A stretch of 64,000 nucleotides of DNA from Cocos nucifera. Its lineage: Eukaryota > Streptophyta > Magnoliopsida > Arecales > Arecaceae. A program made the translations under genes and the position numbers. The stretch is taken from NCBI GenBank assembly GCA_006176705.1, contig QRFJ01005367.1:28982-92981 (forward strand), written 5' to 3'. Shown here piece after piece: positions 22,295 to 34,998 of the stretch (the first letter of the stretch is position 1; every line of letters starts with the position of its first letter). The notes beneath the pieces were generated by a model that was given only the letters and a program-made list of their open reading frames with translations, was not told the origin of the DNA and made no database searches.

Positions 22295-24076
22295 GTTAGA
22301 TGTGTGCCCTAGAAGCTAGATTGGCTAACACTTGTAATACACTTACAAGGGCAATTTTATAATTTTAAGTATAAATTAGTAAAAGAATTAGTTTCTATCA
22401 TAGTGTGTATTTAAAGTGTATGTAATACATCCTTTGAGTTAATGATAATGATAAGTCATATTTTCAAAGAGTTGAAAATTTAAGATATGAATTTTCATAA
22501 TTAACTAATAAACTGCTCTCGACCATAGGATCATCACGAGGATGGTGATTGATCTAGAAGATTGGTGTACGATCACTTTCTTTGAGTAGATAAGTCTTGA
22601 GTCTATGGTGTGGACACACTAGAGTGAGAGTATAGGTACTCGTTAGAGAACGAGGGTACTGAGCATAACCACTTCGAGCATTCATAAGAAAGTCTACCTT
22701 CTCATTGATGACTAACTCGATGTTGCAGTAGTATGTCTGGTTCTTTGATCTGAGGTGTATCGGCAATTCATCTTAAGGGTGTTGTAGTTTGACTATGTCG
22801 TAACTCGATCTTCAAGCCATTCAGAATTTTGAGGTGTATATTGGCTATAGTACATTCATTGTAGGAATTGGATTGCACCAATAAGGGATCTATCTACCTC
22901 GATAGATGAGGAGTAGTCCTATGATGATCATGAGAATCGAGTCCATAAGCCCATGGCCGTGTTAGAATGAAGATGATAGAAAGTGTTTCTATGAAGGGTT
23001 TCACATAGAACTTGAATCGAATAATTAATTCATATGATGGATATTGGGTTTGATGAGTTCACCTTAACCCTAATCCTGTCGGAGCTTAAGATAGAAGAAG
23101 CCAATCACACAGGGAGCTGCACTGAGAGGTTCACTTTCAATTTTGATGGGATACCACCATATACTGCTAAGTGTCACAGATAGATTTTGAGAGCAATTAG
23201 ATTGATTTTGATGATCGATCATTCTAGCTGTATGAATCAGAAAAGTTCTGATCCATCGAAAGGTGTTTTGATGATGTCGATGATGGAGATCACGACATAT
23301 TTCATTACCATATGAAACTGAGCCTAACTGGGTCACACAAATAAGGATTTAGGTTTGGATGTCATCAATTGAGCTAATCTAGTTCGATTGATTTGGATTA
23401 GATCCAATCAGGTTCAAGATAATCGTGCTAGCACATGATTGAGCCTGACTTTCTCCTTCTATAATCATTCTGATTCATCACAACCAAGTCAAATTTGATT
23501 TGACTCATTTCTATATCTCGAATGAGTTTATTTTTATCCAACTAGAATAAGTCCAAATTAGATTAATTATGAAAATTAAATTTATTCCTAGTGCAATTGT
23601 ACTAGGGTCAATATTTGACCCAATTAAGAGAATTGATGGTCACATGATTAAAAAAATTTAAAAACTTTTCTAGAAATTATTTTACTCTAATTTATAGATA
23701 TATGATAGGGCATGACTTATGCTTTGGATGTGCAAAATTTAGTGATTTTTGGAGGTTCCTTGATCAGGTTTTGATAGAGTTTAATTTAAATTAAACTCTT
23801 AAGGGAAGAGTCCTAGACGCACATGGATGCTTCCTTATCCTTTCATGCTGCCACCTTATAGATGGATTTTTGGCATCAAAATTAGATGGGATCTGGGGTT
23901 TTTTGTCTAGATTAGTTATAAGAGTCCCAATGGTCAAATTGATAAGGTTTTTGATCAAAAAGGAACTCTTTGTAGTGCTATGTCTAGTATAAGAACTCTT
24001 CTCATGAAATTGCCAAACCATAATTTCTTTTTTGCAAACCCAAAGGAGCCTTTCCTTTGATATCCATGCCACCTCT
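22295..24076 (+). repeat. A2 5' LTR, first part
   Basis: Starts TGTTAGATGTGTGCCC. The first ~1.1 kb follows the A1 LTR. From about 23470 the sequence differs from A1, A3 and A4, and has neither the TTGAC array nor the TATAAATA box. It stops at 24076 in CCTCT, the target duplication of A3 (24072-24076). Confidence 0.85.
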
Positions 24077-26363
24077 TGAAGGAAAATCCTGATTTTCCGA
24101 TCCAGGTTTATTCAAATCTGATTAGATCAAGAGATATATTTCAAAAAATTTTCCGTTGATCCCAATCAGATCTTGATATGTTTCAAATCTGATTATTATT
24201 ATTTTGGAAATCAAAATAAAATTAGATAAATTAAATCAGATTTAACTTACCTTGATATGGGTAATCTTATTATCCGTTGATGATCCTATATGTAGCGGAA
24301 GGTTCTGAATCTAGCCACGCAAGTGCCTAGCCTCTACCAGTATCCACTCAGACTGCATCTAGAGATCCTCTTATTCTCTATCACGTCTCCAAAAATTAGA
24401 TCTAGATCTGATCTAGAGGATCTTCAAAACTCCTTTTGAAGATCAGCAGTCATCCTTTGCAGCAGCGCAGCCTACTAGCTTCCAGTCGCCTTTCTTTGAT
24501 CTGGATTGCACCAACCAAAAATCCAAAACTCCTTTTGGACGTGGAGAGGAGAGGGAGAAGGTGGTTTGGCATGGAGGAAGAGGGGAGAGGCAGCCTTGGG
24601 GCATGGGGAATTTGATTCTTTCAATCACTTCAATTTGAGTTGGGCGCAGGGTCTTATTTATAGACTATGCTGTGATCCAACTCTCTCTTCTTCCCAACCA
24701 ATCACAACTCTTTGTGAAATCAGATCTAAATCTGATTGGTGGGAATAGAGTCCCCTGGATTCCTCCTTAGATGGTGCCTAAGACCAGTCAAAGTTGGTTC
24801 TTAGGAGAACTCTAATTGGAATCCAAAAAGGAGATGGAGTCCCTGTCCAACAGGGACTCCTGGGCGCCTCCAACTTGGGCACACGCCAAGGGTGGCGTGC
24901 GCCCTCCTCCTTGCCAGGTTCTGGTAGGGGGACAAGCCCCCACCAGCTCTCCAATAGGTGCATGACATGTGGACAAGAAGTCAAAGTGTCAATGGTCAAC
25001 ATTTGACCAGTCAAAGGTCAACTTTTGACCAAAGTCAAAGGAACGAGAAATGGCAGGTGACCAAAAATGGCAGGTAATGTCTTACAAAATAAGACAACCT
25101 TTTCTGACTTGGACAACCTCCAGTCAGACCAAGTGAAGGCCTCTGATTGAGCACAAACTCCTTTGGCTCAGTCAGGACAACTATTTATGATAGTAAAAGA
25201 AGAACGTTAGGTTCAATCGAGTGCTAGCACGATTTTCCTTGAACCTAATTGAATCTCATTCAGATCAATTGAACTGGATCAGTTCAATTGATGATCACCA
25301 GATTCAAACCCTTGTTTGTGTGACCCAGTTAGGTTCAGTTCTGTATGGTAATGGGATATGTCATGATCTCTATCATCGACATCATCGAAACTCCTTTCGA
25401 TGGATCAGAACTCTTCTGATTCGAACAGCTAGAATGATCGATCATCTAAATCATTCTAATTGCTCCCAAAATCCACCAGTGACACCTAGCAGTATATGGT
25501 GGCAACCCATCAGAGCTGAATGCGAACCTCTTGGTGCAGCTACCTGTGTGATTAAGTTCTTCTATCTTGAGCCCCGATCAGATTAGGGTTAAGGTGAACT
25601 CGTCAAACCCTAGTTTCTGTCATATGATGTAATCATTCGATTCAAGTCCGATGTGAAAATCTAAATAGAAACTCTTTCTATTATTTCACTCTGCCATGGC
25701 CATGGGCTTCTGGACTTGATTCTCATGATCATCATAGGGCTGCTCCTCTACCACCGAGGTAGATAGATTCCATCTTGATGCAATCCAGTTCCTACAATGA
25801 ACATGCTATAGCCAACATACACCTCAGGGTTCCATATGGCTAGGAGACCGAGTAATGGTGTAGTCAAACTATAACACCCTCAAGGTGAACTACCGATGCA
25901 CCTCAGGTCAAAGAACCAGACACACTACTGCAGCATCGAGTCAGTCATTGACGAGAAGGTAGACTTCCTAATGACTACTCGAGGTGGTCACGCTCAGTGC
26001 CCTCGTTCTCTAACGAGTACCTGTACTCTCGCTCCGGTGTCTCCACACCGTAGACTCAAGACTCATCTACTAAAGAGAAGCGATTGTACACCAACCTTCC
26101 GGATCAATCACCATCCTCGTGATGATCCTATGGTCGGGAGCATTTTATGAGTTAATAATGATTATTCATGTCTTAAATTTTCAACTCTTGAAAATATGAA
26201 TTATCATTACCATTAACTCAAAGGATGTATCACAGACACTAAATACACATATGTGATAGAAAATAACCCATTTTATTGATTATAGTCAAAATTATAATTT
26301 TGCCCCTAGAAGTGTATTACAAGTGTCAGCCAATTCTGGCTTCTAGGGCACATATATCTAACA
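24077..26363 (-). repeat. A3 3' LTR
   Basis: Plus-strand view TGAAGG...TAACA. On the plus strand it holds TATTTATA (24655-24662, the inverted TATA box), three hairpins (24836-24946) and a complete 8-unit W-box array (24980-25038, core starts every 7-9 bp). A 121-codon ORF antisense to the element lies at 25221-25586. Confidence 0.95.
24836..24946 (-). repeat. Three GC-rich hairpins in A3 3' LTR
   Basis: A perfect 10-bp stem GGAGTCCCTG/CAGGGACTCC with a 5-nt loop (24836-24860), CACGCC/GGCGTG (24892-24909), and CTGGTAGGGGG/CCCCCACCAG (24921-24946). They lie between the TATA box and the W-box array. The equivalent in A4 is at 62959 onward. Confidence 0.65.
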
Positions 26364-26377
26364 ATCTTCCACTTGTC
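26364..26377 (-). other. A3 polypurine tract
   Basis: Minus strand reads ggacaagtggaagat, adjoining the LTR start and following the pol stop (26378-26380). Confidence 0.8.
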
Positions 26378-29300
26378 CTAAAGCCAATTGGCTACAAGTC
26401 TAAGTCCCATCTTCTCAAGGTGGGCTTCGATCTTCTGCTGGCCCAACGGCTTTGTAAGTGGGTCTGCCACATTATCTGTGGAGTTGACTCTCTTGACCTC
26501 GACGTAACCCTTCTCGAGGTAATCGCGGATGAGGTGGTATCGCCGCTCAATGTGCTTGGATTTTTGGTGAGACCTCGGCTCCTTAGCAAGGGCTATGGCG
26601 CCATTGTTGTCGCAGTATAGAGGAATGGCATCTGATGGCATTACTCCAATTTCTGCAGCAAACTTCTTGTACCAGAATGCTTCCTTCGCAGCCTCTGATG
26701 CAGCGATATATTCTGCTTCCATGGTGGAATCTGCTATCATGGTTTGCTTGGAAACTCTTCCAGCTGACAGCACCACCATTGCACACAAACAGACTCCCAG
26801 ATGTCGACTTTCGATCATCTATATCGGACATGAAATCCGAGTCTGTGTATCCCTGGACTTGGAGTTCTCCATTACCAAAGACCAACATCATATCCTTAGT
26901 TCTTCTCAAGTACTTAAGGATACATTTCACAGAAGTCCAGTGTTCTTCACCTGGATTTGACTGATATCTGCTTGTGACACTCACAGCATGGGCTATATCA
27001 GGTCGTGTACATAGCATGGCATACATGAGGCTCCCTATTGCAGAAGCATAAGGGATCTTGCTCATGCATTCTATTTCCTCAGGTGTGCTAGGGCACATCT
27101 TCTTGGAAAGATGAATACCATGTCTGAAGGGTATTAATCCCCTCTTAGAGTTTTCCATACTAAACCTCTTTAGTACTTTCTCTATGTACATCTTCTGTGA
27201 AAGTCCTAGCATCCTATTCGGTCTATCCCTATAGACCTTAATTCCTAGAATAAAGGATGCTTCACCTAGGTCTTTCATGGAGAATTCCTTGGACAACCAT
27301 AATTTGACTGTTGTCAACATGGGAATATCATTCCCAATAAGGAGGATGTCATCCACGTACAATACGAGGAAGACAACAGCGCTCCCACTGACCTTTTTGA
27401 AAACACACGGTTCCTCTTCATTTTTGATGAAACCAAACATTTTGATCACATCATTGAAATGAGTGTTCCAGCTCCGAGATGCTTGCTTAAGTCCATATAT
27501 GGACCTTTGCAGCTTGCAAACCTTGTGATCAGTATCACTGGATGTGAAACCTAGCGGCTGTTCCATATAGATATCTTCCTCAAGATATCCATTTAAGAAT
27601 GCCATTTTCACGTCCATTTGCCATATTTCATAATCGAAATAGGCTGCAATGGCAAGCAATGTGCGGATGGATTTTAGCATAGCCACTGGGAAAAGGTATC
27701 CTGATAGTCAATGCCTTCGCATTGACTATAACCTTTTGCCACTAGTCTAGCCTTGAATGTCTCCACATTTCCATCTGCACCAATCTTTCTCTTGAAGATC
27801 CATTTACACCCAATAGGTACTATACCTTCTGGTGGATCTACCAAGGTCCAGACTTGGTTTGAGTGCATCGAGTCAATTTCTGACTGCATTGCCTCTAGCC
27901 ATTTCTCGGAGTCGATATCTGATATCGCCTCGTTGTAGGTTTTGGGATCATCACCATGAGCACCATTACCTACGAGGAACATTTTCTCTACTTTCCTCTG
28001 AAATAATACCTAAGTATCTTTCAGGGGGATGGAAAACTCTTTCCGATCTACGAGGTGGAGGAGGTAGTGTTCTTATTGGCTCAACCTGATTTGGTTCCAA
28101 TTGGTCCTTAGCTCGTTGTACTTGTGAGACTTTCTCATCAAGCTTAATCTGCTTTCCAATGCCGCTATCTTGAATAAACTATTTTTCAAGAAAGATGGCA
28201 TGTCGACTCACAATCACATTGTGGTCTTCTGGAATGTAGAAATAGTATCCTAATGACTCTTTAGGATATCCTATGAATCGAGCTCTAAAGGACCTAAACT
28301 CTAACTTGTCCGCTTGTTGTCTTTTGACATGAGCCGGACAACCCCAAATTCTGAGATGACTCAGACTTGGTTTCTTACCATGCCATATCTCATACGGTGT
28401 GGTAGGAACGGTTTTAGAGGGAAACCCTATTCAGTAGATAAATTGAAGTTAACAATGAGAATGTCCCCAAAGAAAATCAGGAAGGTCTGTGAAGCTCATC
28501 ATGGATCGAACCATATCCAATAGAGTCCGATTTCTCCATTCTGAAACCCCGTTGAGTTGAGGTGTTCCTGGTGGAGTCCATTGAGAGACTATGCCATTTT
28601 TCCTTGAGATAGTCTAGGAATTTCTCGGCTAAGGTATTCACCTCCTCGATCTGATCGAAGAACCTTAATGGGTTTTTCAGTTTATTTTTCTACTTCATGT
28701 CTGAATTCTTTGAACTTTTCAAAAGCTTCAGACTTGTGTCTCATAAGATACACATACCCATACCTAGACAGATCATCGGTAAAGGTAATGAAGTAGACAA
28801 AATTGCCTCTAGCCGGCACATCAAATGGGCCGCACACATCAGTATGTACTAGGGCAAGGAGATCTGTGGCCCTTTCCCCATGTCCAACAAAAGGGAGTTT
28901 AGTCATTTTGCCTTGAAGACAAGATTCACAAGTTGGATATGACTCGAAAGTCAATGGACTCAATAGCCCATTTTTCTCCAATTTGTTGATCCTATCTTCT
29001 GCTATATGACCTAATCTCAGGTGCCATAGATATCTATCATTTGGACTATCCCTAGGTCGTTTGGCATTCACGTTTTGCTCGATAGTTAGAACAGGTACAT
29101 CAATATGTAGCTGATAAAGACCATTAATAAGGAAACCATTTGCAATTTTATTTCTTTCATAAAGAATGTTACAATGGTCCTTAAAGAAGGTAATCACATA
29201 GCCTTCTTAGTGCTAAGCATGAAACAGAAATCAAATTCCTGCTAGCTGCAGGCACATAATAACAGTCTTTCAAAACTAAGTCTAAACCAGATGGTAATCG

Positions 29301-29520
29301 AAGAGGGTATGTTCCCACGGCTACTGCAGCAACTCTTGCTCCATTACCGATGCGTAGGATCATGTCTCCATCCCTCAGCCTCCTGCTATCCTCAAGACCC
29401 TGCATGGAAGTGCACAGATGAGCACTAGAACCAGAGTTAAGCACCCAACTGGATGCAGAAGAAACCGTAAGGTTAGACTCAATAACGAGCATACCTCCAG
29501 AAGGACCTTCCTTCTTGTTC
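26378..29520 (-). pseudogene. A3 pol pseudogene (PR-IN-RT-RNase H)
   Basis: Best-preserved pol of the window. The protease motif reads NSGSSAHLC: the catalytic Asp is Asn (codon 29436-29438). Then the pre-integrase region (LWHLRLGHI, CESCLQGK), integrase core (HTDVCGP, TFTDDLSRYGY, SEWRNR), and reverse transcriptase open from 27686 to 26583, with YVDD at 27348-27359. RNase H (STMEAEYIAAS) is reached after a frameshift near 26740, ending in ANWL and TAG. Damage: an extra A near 29190, TAA at about 28680 (CAA in A1), an extra A in the integrase near 28620, TAG at 28179-28181, and a frameshift near 27690. Not autonomous. Confidence 0.92.
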
Positions 29521-30333
29521 TTCAGGGTGGCCAGGTAAGTAGGGCAGTTCCGCTTCCAATGGCCGTCGCTGTTGCAATGGAAAAATACTTTCCTTTGACA
29601 TCGGCCTTTTTCTTCGGCTCTGCCTTCTTCTTCTTTGCTCCTTCCACCTTCTGCTTTTTCACAGACTTCTTTTTCTTTCCATAAGACTTTCTTTTGGAAG
29701 AAGTCCATTCCATAGCAAGAACTGAGCCTTTAGAACCTTTCATAGAAAGCTCAGCGGTGACCAGCATATTCATTAATTCGGCCAAGGAATTTTGAAGTTT
29801 ATGCATGTGGTAATTCATGATGAATTGCCCATATGCATCAGTCAAGGATTGCAGAATAATATCATTCTGCAGATCCAAGTCTAACTTCACACCGAGCTTC
29901 TCAAGCTCTTCCAATGTCCTTGATCATCATCAGACAGTGATCTTGGACTGACTGCCCATCATGCATCTTAGCCTTAAAAAGTCATTTCGTGACTTGATAC
30001 TTGGCTGCGCGACTCTGTTCACCAAACATCTCCTTGCAGGTGAGCCAACATTTGGCGAGCAGTCCCGATATCTTCATGTTGGCGCTGGAGCTCATCAGAC
30101 ATCGAGCCCAACATGTAATATCTGGCCTTATTATCTTCGTCTATCCATTTTTTCAGAGATGCTCTCTGTTCAGTGGATGGATGGGCTGGTAAGGTGGGAG
30201 GGTCCTGGTCCAATACATGGGTTAACTTCTTGGAACCCAAAATAATTTTGTAGTTTCTGAGCCAATCTTTATAATTGGGTCCGGTCAGTCTATGTGTGTC
30301 CAGGATACGTGCTAATGGGTTGGACGCAGACAT
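29521..30333 (-). pseudogene. A3 gag pseudogene
   Basis: Starts at ATG 30333-30331 (MSASNPLARILDTHRLTG...). I chose this start because it follows an acceptor-like CTCTCTACAG by 4 nt and heads the conserved Gag domain. A frameshift near 30020 and TGA at 29982-29984 break it. The lysine-rich tract is followed by one extra T just before the zinc knuckle (near 29580), whose first position is again tyrosine (KYF.HCNSDGHWKRNC). The only family-A copy here with an intact gag ATG. Confidence 0.88.
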
Positions 30334-30337
30334 TTTC

Positions 30338-31126
30338 CTGTAGAGAGTCAAAGATTCTAGTTAGATACTGTAATTATGACTTGACCAATTTATTTAGGAA
30401 TTTTATTTTTAAACAAATTAGCTCCCACTATTTTCTCGGATCCCTACACTCCCTCTGTAGAGATGCGAAAATCTCCATGATTAATGATTTCTAGTGGGTG
30501 GTGCGGTCTCACCAACTGACTCATCACCTCACCTAACAGTTATTGGTGATGGGTTAGCCAATGAGTGAACAACTCTTGTTCAATGATTCTCTAATCATGG
30601 TGCACCCAAACTTGGTCTCTAATTCATGAATCTCACCGTATCCAAATATTGATCCACTCCTTAGTTAAGTCAGACCCACCATTTGCACAGACTGGATTCC
30701 TAATTGAGTCTCTCACCGTATCCAAAATATTGAGCCCAACTCATCCTCCAGCCCATAGCATCCAATGCCTAATAGACATGGTTGCATCTTCTCGGTGCAA
30801 CTGAGCCACTGTATCCAGCCGAGAACAATCAACCCCGGGAAGGGCCCGCACATCTACAATGGTGGAAGACCTCAGACTTAATCTTTTCTTAGGGAGAATT
30901 GATTCAGGTCTCATTAAACTAGACTTGTCATAGTCATAACAATTATGACTAACCTAGTGGCATGGGTTAGCTCGGATTATTGACCACCTCAGATCAGAAC
31001 TGTGTCAACAGATATGGCCAGGTAAGTGAGATCGGTGGAAGGAATATGCCATTAACTCGTACAAGAATGCATTCAGGTCGAGTAGCTTCCAATTAAAAAT
31101 CAGTCGGTCGTATGTGCCAAACTTAC
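30338..31126 (-). other. Predicted leader intron in A3
   Basis: On the minus strand the donor is CTAAG|GTAAGTTT (intron starts at 31126). A branch-like CTAAC lies about 25 nt before the acceptor CTCTCTACAG (intron ends 30338). The gag ATG is 4 nt beyond. Size 789 nt, close to A1's 778. Confidence 0.5.
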
Positions 31127-31506
31127 CTTAGACACCAAATTATTGAGCCAGAACCAATTGGGTTAGCCTACAATCCAGACTCTAACCTCTGAGCCTAATT
31201 AGGTCTTGCTTGATCGTGACTCGATCTTGACCCAGACTTAATCCTATTAGGCTGGTCAATTTAAGCATTGTTGATCCCATCTAACCAACTCTTGATTCGG
31301 TTTGATCAACCGCTTAGACCTAATTGAGCTACCCAAGCCCGAACCCAGTATTATGAATATGTCTTAGATCTAAAATTCTTAATTTTAGACCTAATTAATA
31401 TTCCATAATCTTAATTTTTAATTAAGTAGGGTTCATAAACAAAATATGCACAATAAATCCTAGGGTTTCAGGATCTAGGGTTTTGCAGAAAGTAAGTTTT
31501 GGGTTT

Positions 31507-31631
31507 CTGATTAAGGACGAACACGCAGCACCCCTACACATCATAAGAACACCCCATCGAATGGGAAGAGAGGGCCTTTAAACCCTTCTTCATTCTTATG
31601 ACCGGACGGCCAAGAGGAACGCCTTAATCAG
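31507..31631 (-). other. Conserved leader inverted repeat (A3)
   Basis: Arms CTGATTAAGG (31507-31516) and CCTTAATCAG (31622-31631) are identical to A1's arms, with similar loop length and content. It lies 0.57 kb from the PBS. Confidence 0.5.
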
Positions 31632-32188
31632 GAACATGCAATACTACAAAATAGTTTTAGATCTATATCATATATCTCATATACAAATTAGATCTAATCA
31701 TGGCATATTTTGCATACATCTCATGTATCGAATCATGCATATTTTTAGATCTAAATTATCTCATAATAATCTAAAAAATTAGATTTAAATTGATCTAATC
31801 AAAATAAATTCTAATCTAGATAATTATGTAGAACTATTCTACAACTAGTCTAGACATGCATCAATCATATCTCATATGATGTTTAAAATTAAATAATTTT
31901 TATTTGCTATTTTTTAGATGTTATTATAATAATTATAATATCAAAAAATAGTAAATAAATAGATCTAAAATATGATTTAATCAAATTAAATTAAAAACAT
32001 GCAAGACTATTCTATAGAACTATTCTATTTTAGAACTAGTCATGCATATTTTCTAATCTTAGATCCAAATCATTTAATTTTAATTTTTTCTAATTTTAGA
32101 TCTGATCACATCTCATGTGACATCTAAAATCACTTATTTTTTAATTAAAATAAATTTAAAATTAGATCTAAATACTTTTAGAACCTTG

Positions 32189-32200
32189 GCTCTGATACCA
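32189..32200 (-). other. A3 primer-binding site
   Basis: Minus strand TGGTATCAGAGC, a perfect initiator-Met tRNA site, two bases from the LTR. Confidence 0.9.
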
Positions 32201-32202
32201 GT

Positions 32203-34493
32203 TGAAGGAAAATCCTGATTTTTTCGGACCAGGTTCGTTCAGATCTGATCAGATCAAGAGATATATTTCAAAAATTTTTTCTCTTTGATCCTAATCAGAT
32301 CTTGAGATATTTTAGATCTAATTTTATTATTTTAATAATTAAAATAAAATTAGATAAATTAAATCAAATTTAATTTACCTTGATAGTGGGTAATCCTATT
32401 ACCCGTTGATGATCCTGTAAGCAGCGGAAGGTTCTGGATCTAGCCATGCAAGTGCCTGGCCTCTACCGATATCCACTCAGGCTAGATCTAGAGATCCTCT
32501 TCTTCTCTATCACATCTCCAAAAATTAGATCTGGATCTGATCTGGAGGATCTTCAAAACTCCTTTTGAAGATCAGCAGTCGTCCTTTGCAGCAGCGCAGC
32601 CTTCTAGCTTTCAGTCGCCTTTCTTTCATCTGGATTGCACCAACCAAAAATCCAAAACTCCTTTTGGACATGGAGAGGAGAGGGAGAAGGTGGGTTTGGC
32701 ATGGAGGAAGAGGGAGAGGCAGCCTTGGGGCATGGGAATTGTGATTCCTTTCAATCACTTCCAATCTTTGAGTTGGGCGCAGGGTCTTATTTATAGACTA
32801 AGCGTGATCCAACTCCTCTTCTTCCCAACCAATCACAACTCTTTGTGAAATCAGATCTAAATCTGATTGGTGGGAATAGAGTCCCCTGGATTCCTCCTTA
32901 GAGGGCACCTAAGACCAGTCAAAGTTGGTTCTTAGGAGAACTCTAATTGGAATCCAAAAAGGAGATGGAGTCCCTATCCAACAGGGACTCCTGGGCGCCT
33001 CCAACTTGGGCACACGCCAAGGGTGGCGTGCCCTCCTCCTTGCCAGGTTCTGGTAGGGGGACAAGCCCCCACCAGCTCTCCAATAGGTGCATGACACGTG
33101 GACAGAAGTCAAAGTATCAATGGTCAATATTTGACCAGTCAAAGGTCAACTTTTGACCAAAGTCAAAGGAATGAGAAATGGCAGGTGACCAAAAATGGCA
33201 GGTAATGTCTTACAAAATAAGACAACCTTTTCTGACTTGGACAACCTCCAGTCAGACCATAGTGAAGGCCTCTGATTGAGCACAAACTCCTTTGGCTCAG
33301 TCAGGACAACTATTTATGATAGTAAAAGAAGAACGTTAGGTTCAATCGAGTGCTAGCACGATTTTCCTTGAACCTAATTGAATCTCATTCAGATCAATTG
33401 AACTGGATCAGTTCAATTGATGATCACCAGATTCAAACCCTTGTTTGTGTGACCCAGTTAGGTTCAGTTCTGTATGGTAATGGGATATGTCATGATCTCT
33501 ATCATCGACATCATCGAAACTCCTTTCGATGGATCAGAACTCTTCTGATTCGAACAGCTAGAATGATCGATCATCTAAATCATTCTAATTGCTCCCAAAA
33601 TCCACCAGTGACACCTAGCAGTATATGGTGGCAACCCATCAGAGCTGAATGCGAACCTCTTGGTGCAGCTACCTGTGTGATTAAGTTCTTCTATCTTGAG
33701 CCCCGATCAGATTAGGGTTAAGGTGAACTCGTCAAACCCTAGTTTCTGTCATATGATGTAATCATTCGATTCAAGTCCGATGTGAAAATCTAAATAGAAA
33801 CTCTTTCTATTATTTCACTCTGCCATGGCCATGGGCTTCTGGACTTGATTCTCATGATCATCATAGGGCTGCTCCTCTACCACCGAGGTAGATAGATTCC
33901 ATCTTGATGCAATCCAGTTCCTACAATGAACATGCTATAGCCAACATACACCTCAGGGTTCCATATGGCTAGGAGATCGAGTAATGGTGTAGTCAAACTA
34001 TAACACCCTCAAGGTGAACTACCGATGCACCTCAGGTCAAAGAACCAGACACACTACTGCAGCATCGAGTCAGTCATTGACGAGAAGGTAGACTTCCCTA
34101 ATGACTACTCGAGGTGGTCACGCTCAGTGCCCTCATTCTCTAACGAGTATCTATACTCTCGCTCTGGTGTCTCCACACCGTAGACTCAAGACTCATCTAC
34201 TAAAGAGAAGCGACTGTACACCAACCTTCCGGATCAATCACCATCCTCGTGATGATCCTATGGTCGGGAGCATTTTATGAGTTAACAATGATTATTCATG
34301 TCTTAAATTTTTAACTCTTGAAAATATGAATTATCATTATCATTAACTCAAAGGATGTATCACAGACACTAAATATACATATATGATAGAAAATAACCCA
34401 TTTTATTTATTATAGTCAAAATTATAATTTTGCCCCTAGAAGTGTATTACAAGTGTCGGCCAATTCTGGCTTCTAGGGCACATATATCTAACA
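32203..34493 (-). repeat. A3 5' LTR
   Basis: Carries the promoter of A3. TATTTATA (inverted TATAAATA) is at 32788-32795. The hairpin GGAGTCCCTATCCAACAGGG has one mismatch relative to the 3' LTR. The G-box CACGTG is at 33095-33100 and the W-box array at 33108-33166, with seven intact cores and one changed to ATCAA. The antisense ORF (33350-33715) encodes the same 121 residues as in the 3' LTR. Confidence 0.95.
33095..33166 (-). promoter_or_regulatory. G-box and W-box array, A3 5' LTR
   Basis: CACGTG (33095-33100), then TTGAC/GTCAA cores starting at 33108, 33123, 33131, 33138, 33145, 33153 and 33162, with a decayed core at 33116. Read in the element's direction the order is W-box array, G-box, hairpins, TATA box. 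Confidence 0.65.
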
Positions 34494-34498
34494 CCTCT

Positions 34499-34983
34499 AT
34501 CCTCTCTCTCCCTCTCTTATACATGTCTAAAAAGTTAGGCACAAATCTGAGTTGAAGATCCAAGGTTTTTAGCATAAGATTCAGCATCTACGTGATGGTG
34601 TTTGTGAGACAAATAGGCTGCCCTCAGAAGTTATTTTGAAGGCTTTTCAAATCAGATCTAGATCTGATTTTTGATGAAGAGATTCATGATGAGAGGACAT
34701 TTAGATCCTACCTAAGTGAATATCGGTAGAGGCTAGGTGCATGCGTGGCTCCTTTCAGAACCTCAGTAATCAATAGTGTCATCGCAGGGTAATTAGATTA
34801 CCAAATTAGGTACTTGAAATTAAATCTAATTTATTTTTTTTTAACTTTTAATATCAGATCTCTATGATCAATTCTGAGAAATCTTAGATTTAATTAAAAT
34901 TTTAGAAAAAAATTTTTAAAATATTCCTTCAGATCCAATTAGATTTGAATGATCTTATACCTGGATAAAGGGTTTTACCTTCA
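34499..34983 (+). repeat. A2 5' LTR, second part
   Basis: Resumes after the A3 duplication and matches 42609-43095 of the A2 3' LTR (shared 'aaaaagttaggcacaaatctgag'). Ends ccttca before the PBS. Confidence 0.9.
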
Positions 34984-34984
34984 A

Positions 34985-34998
34985 TTGGTATTAGAGCC
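34985..34998 (+). other. A2 primer-binding site
   Basis: The sequence ttggtattagagcc has one C-to-T change from the initiator-Met tRNA site. Confidence 0.85.

Larger units (their letters stand above)
24077..34493 (-). mobile_element. A3: family-A copia element, minus strand, youngest layer
   Basis: Structure read on the minus strand: 5' LTR 34493-32203, PBS, leader, gag-pol 30333-26378, polypurine tract, 3' LTR 26363-24077. The element is 10.4 kb, with LTRs of 2291 and 2287 bp that look nearly identical. The target duplication CCTCT is perfect (24072-24076 and 34494-34498), and the A2 3' LTR keeps a single copy at 42604-42608. It retains the gag ATG but already has several frameshifts and stops. 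Confidence 0.95.

Noticed and set aside
25221..25586. 121-residue ORF as a host protein gene
   Set aside because: It recurs at the same place in every family-A LTR and has no recognisable domain, so it is a repeat-borne antisense ORF.
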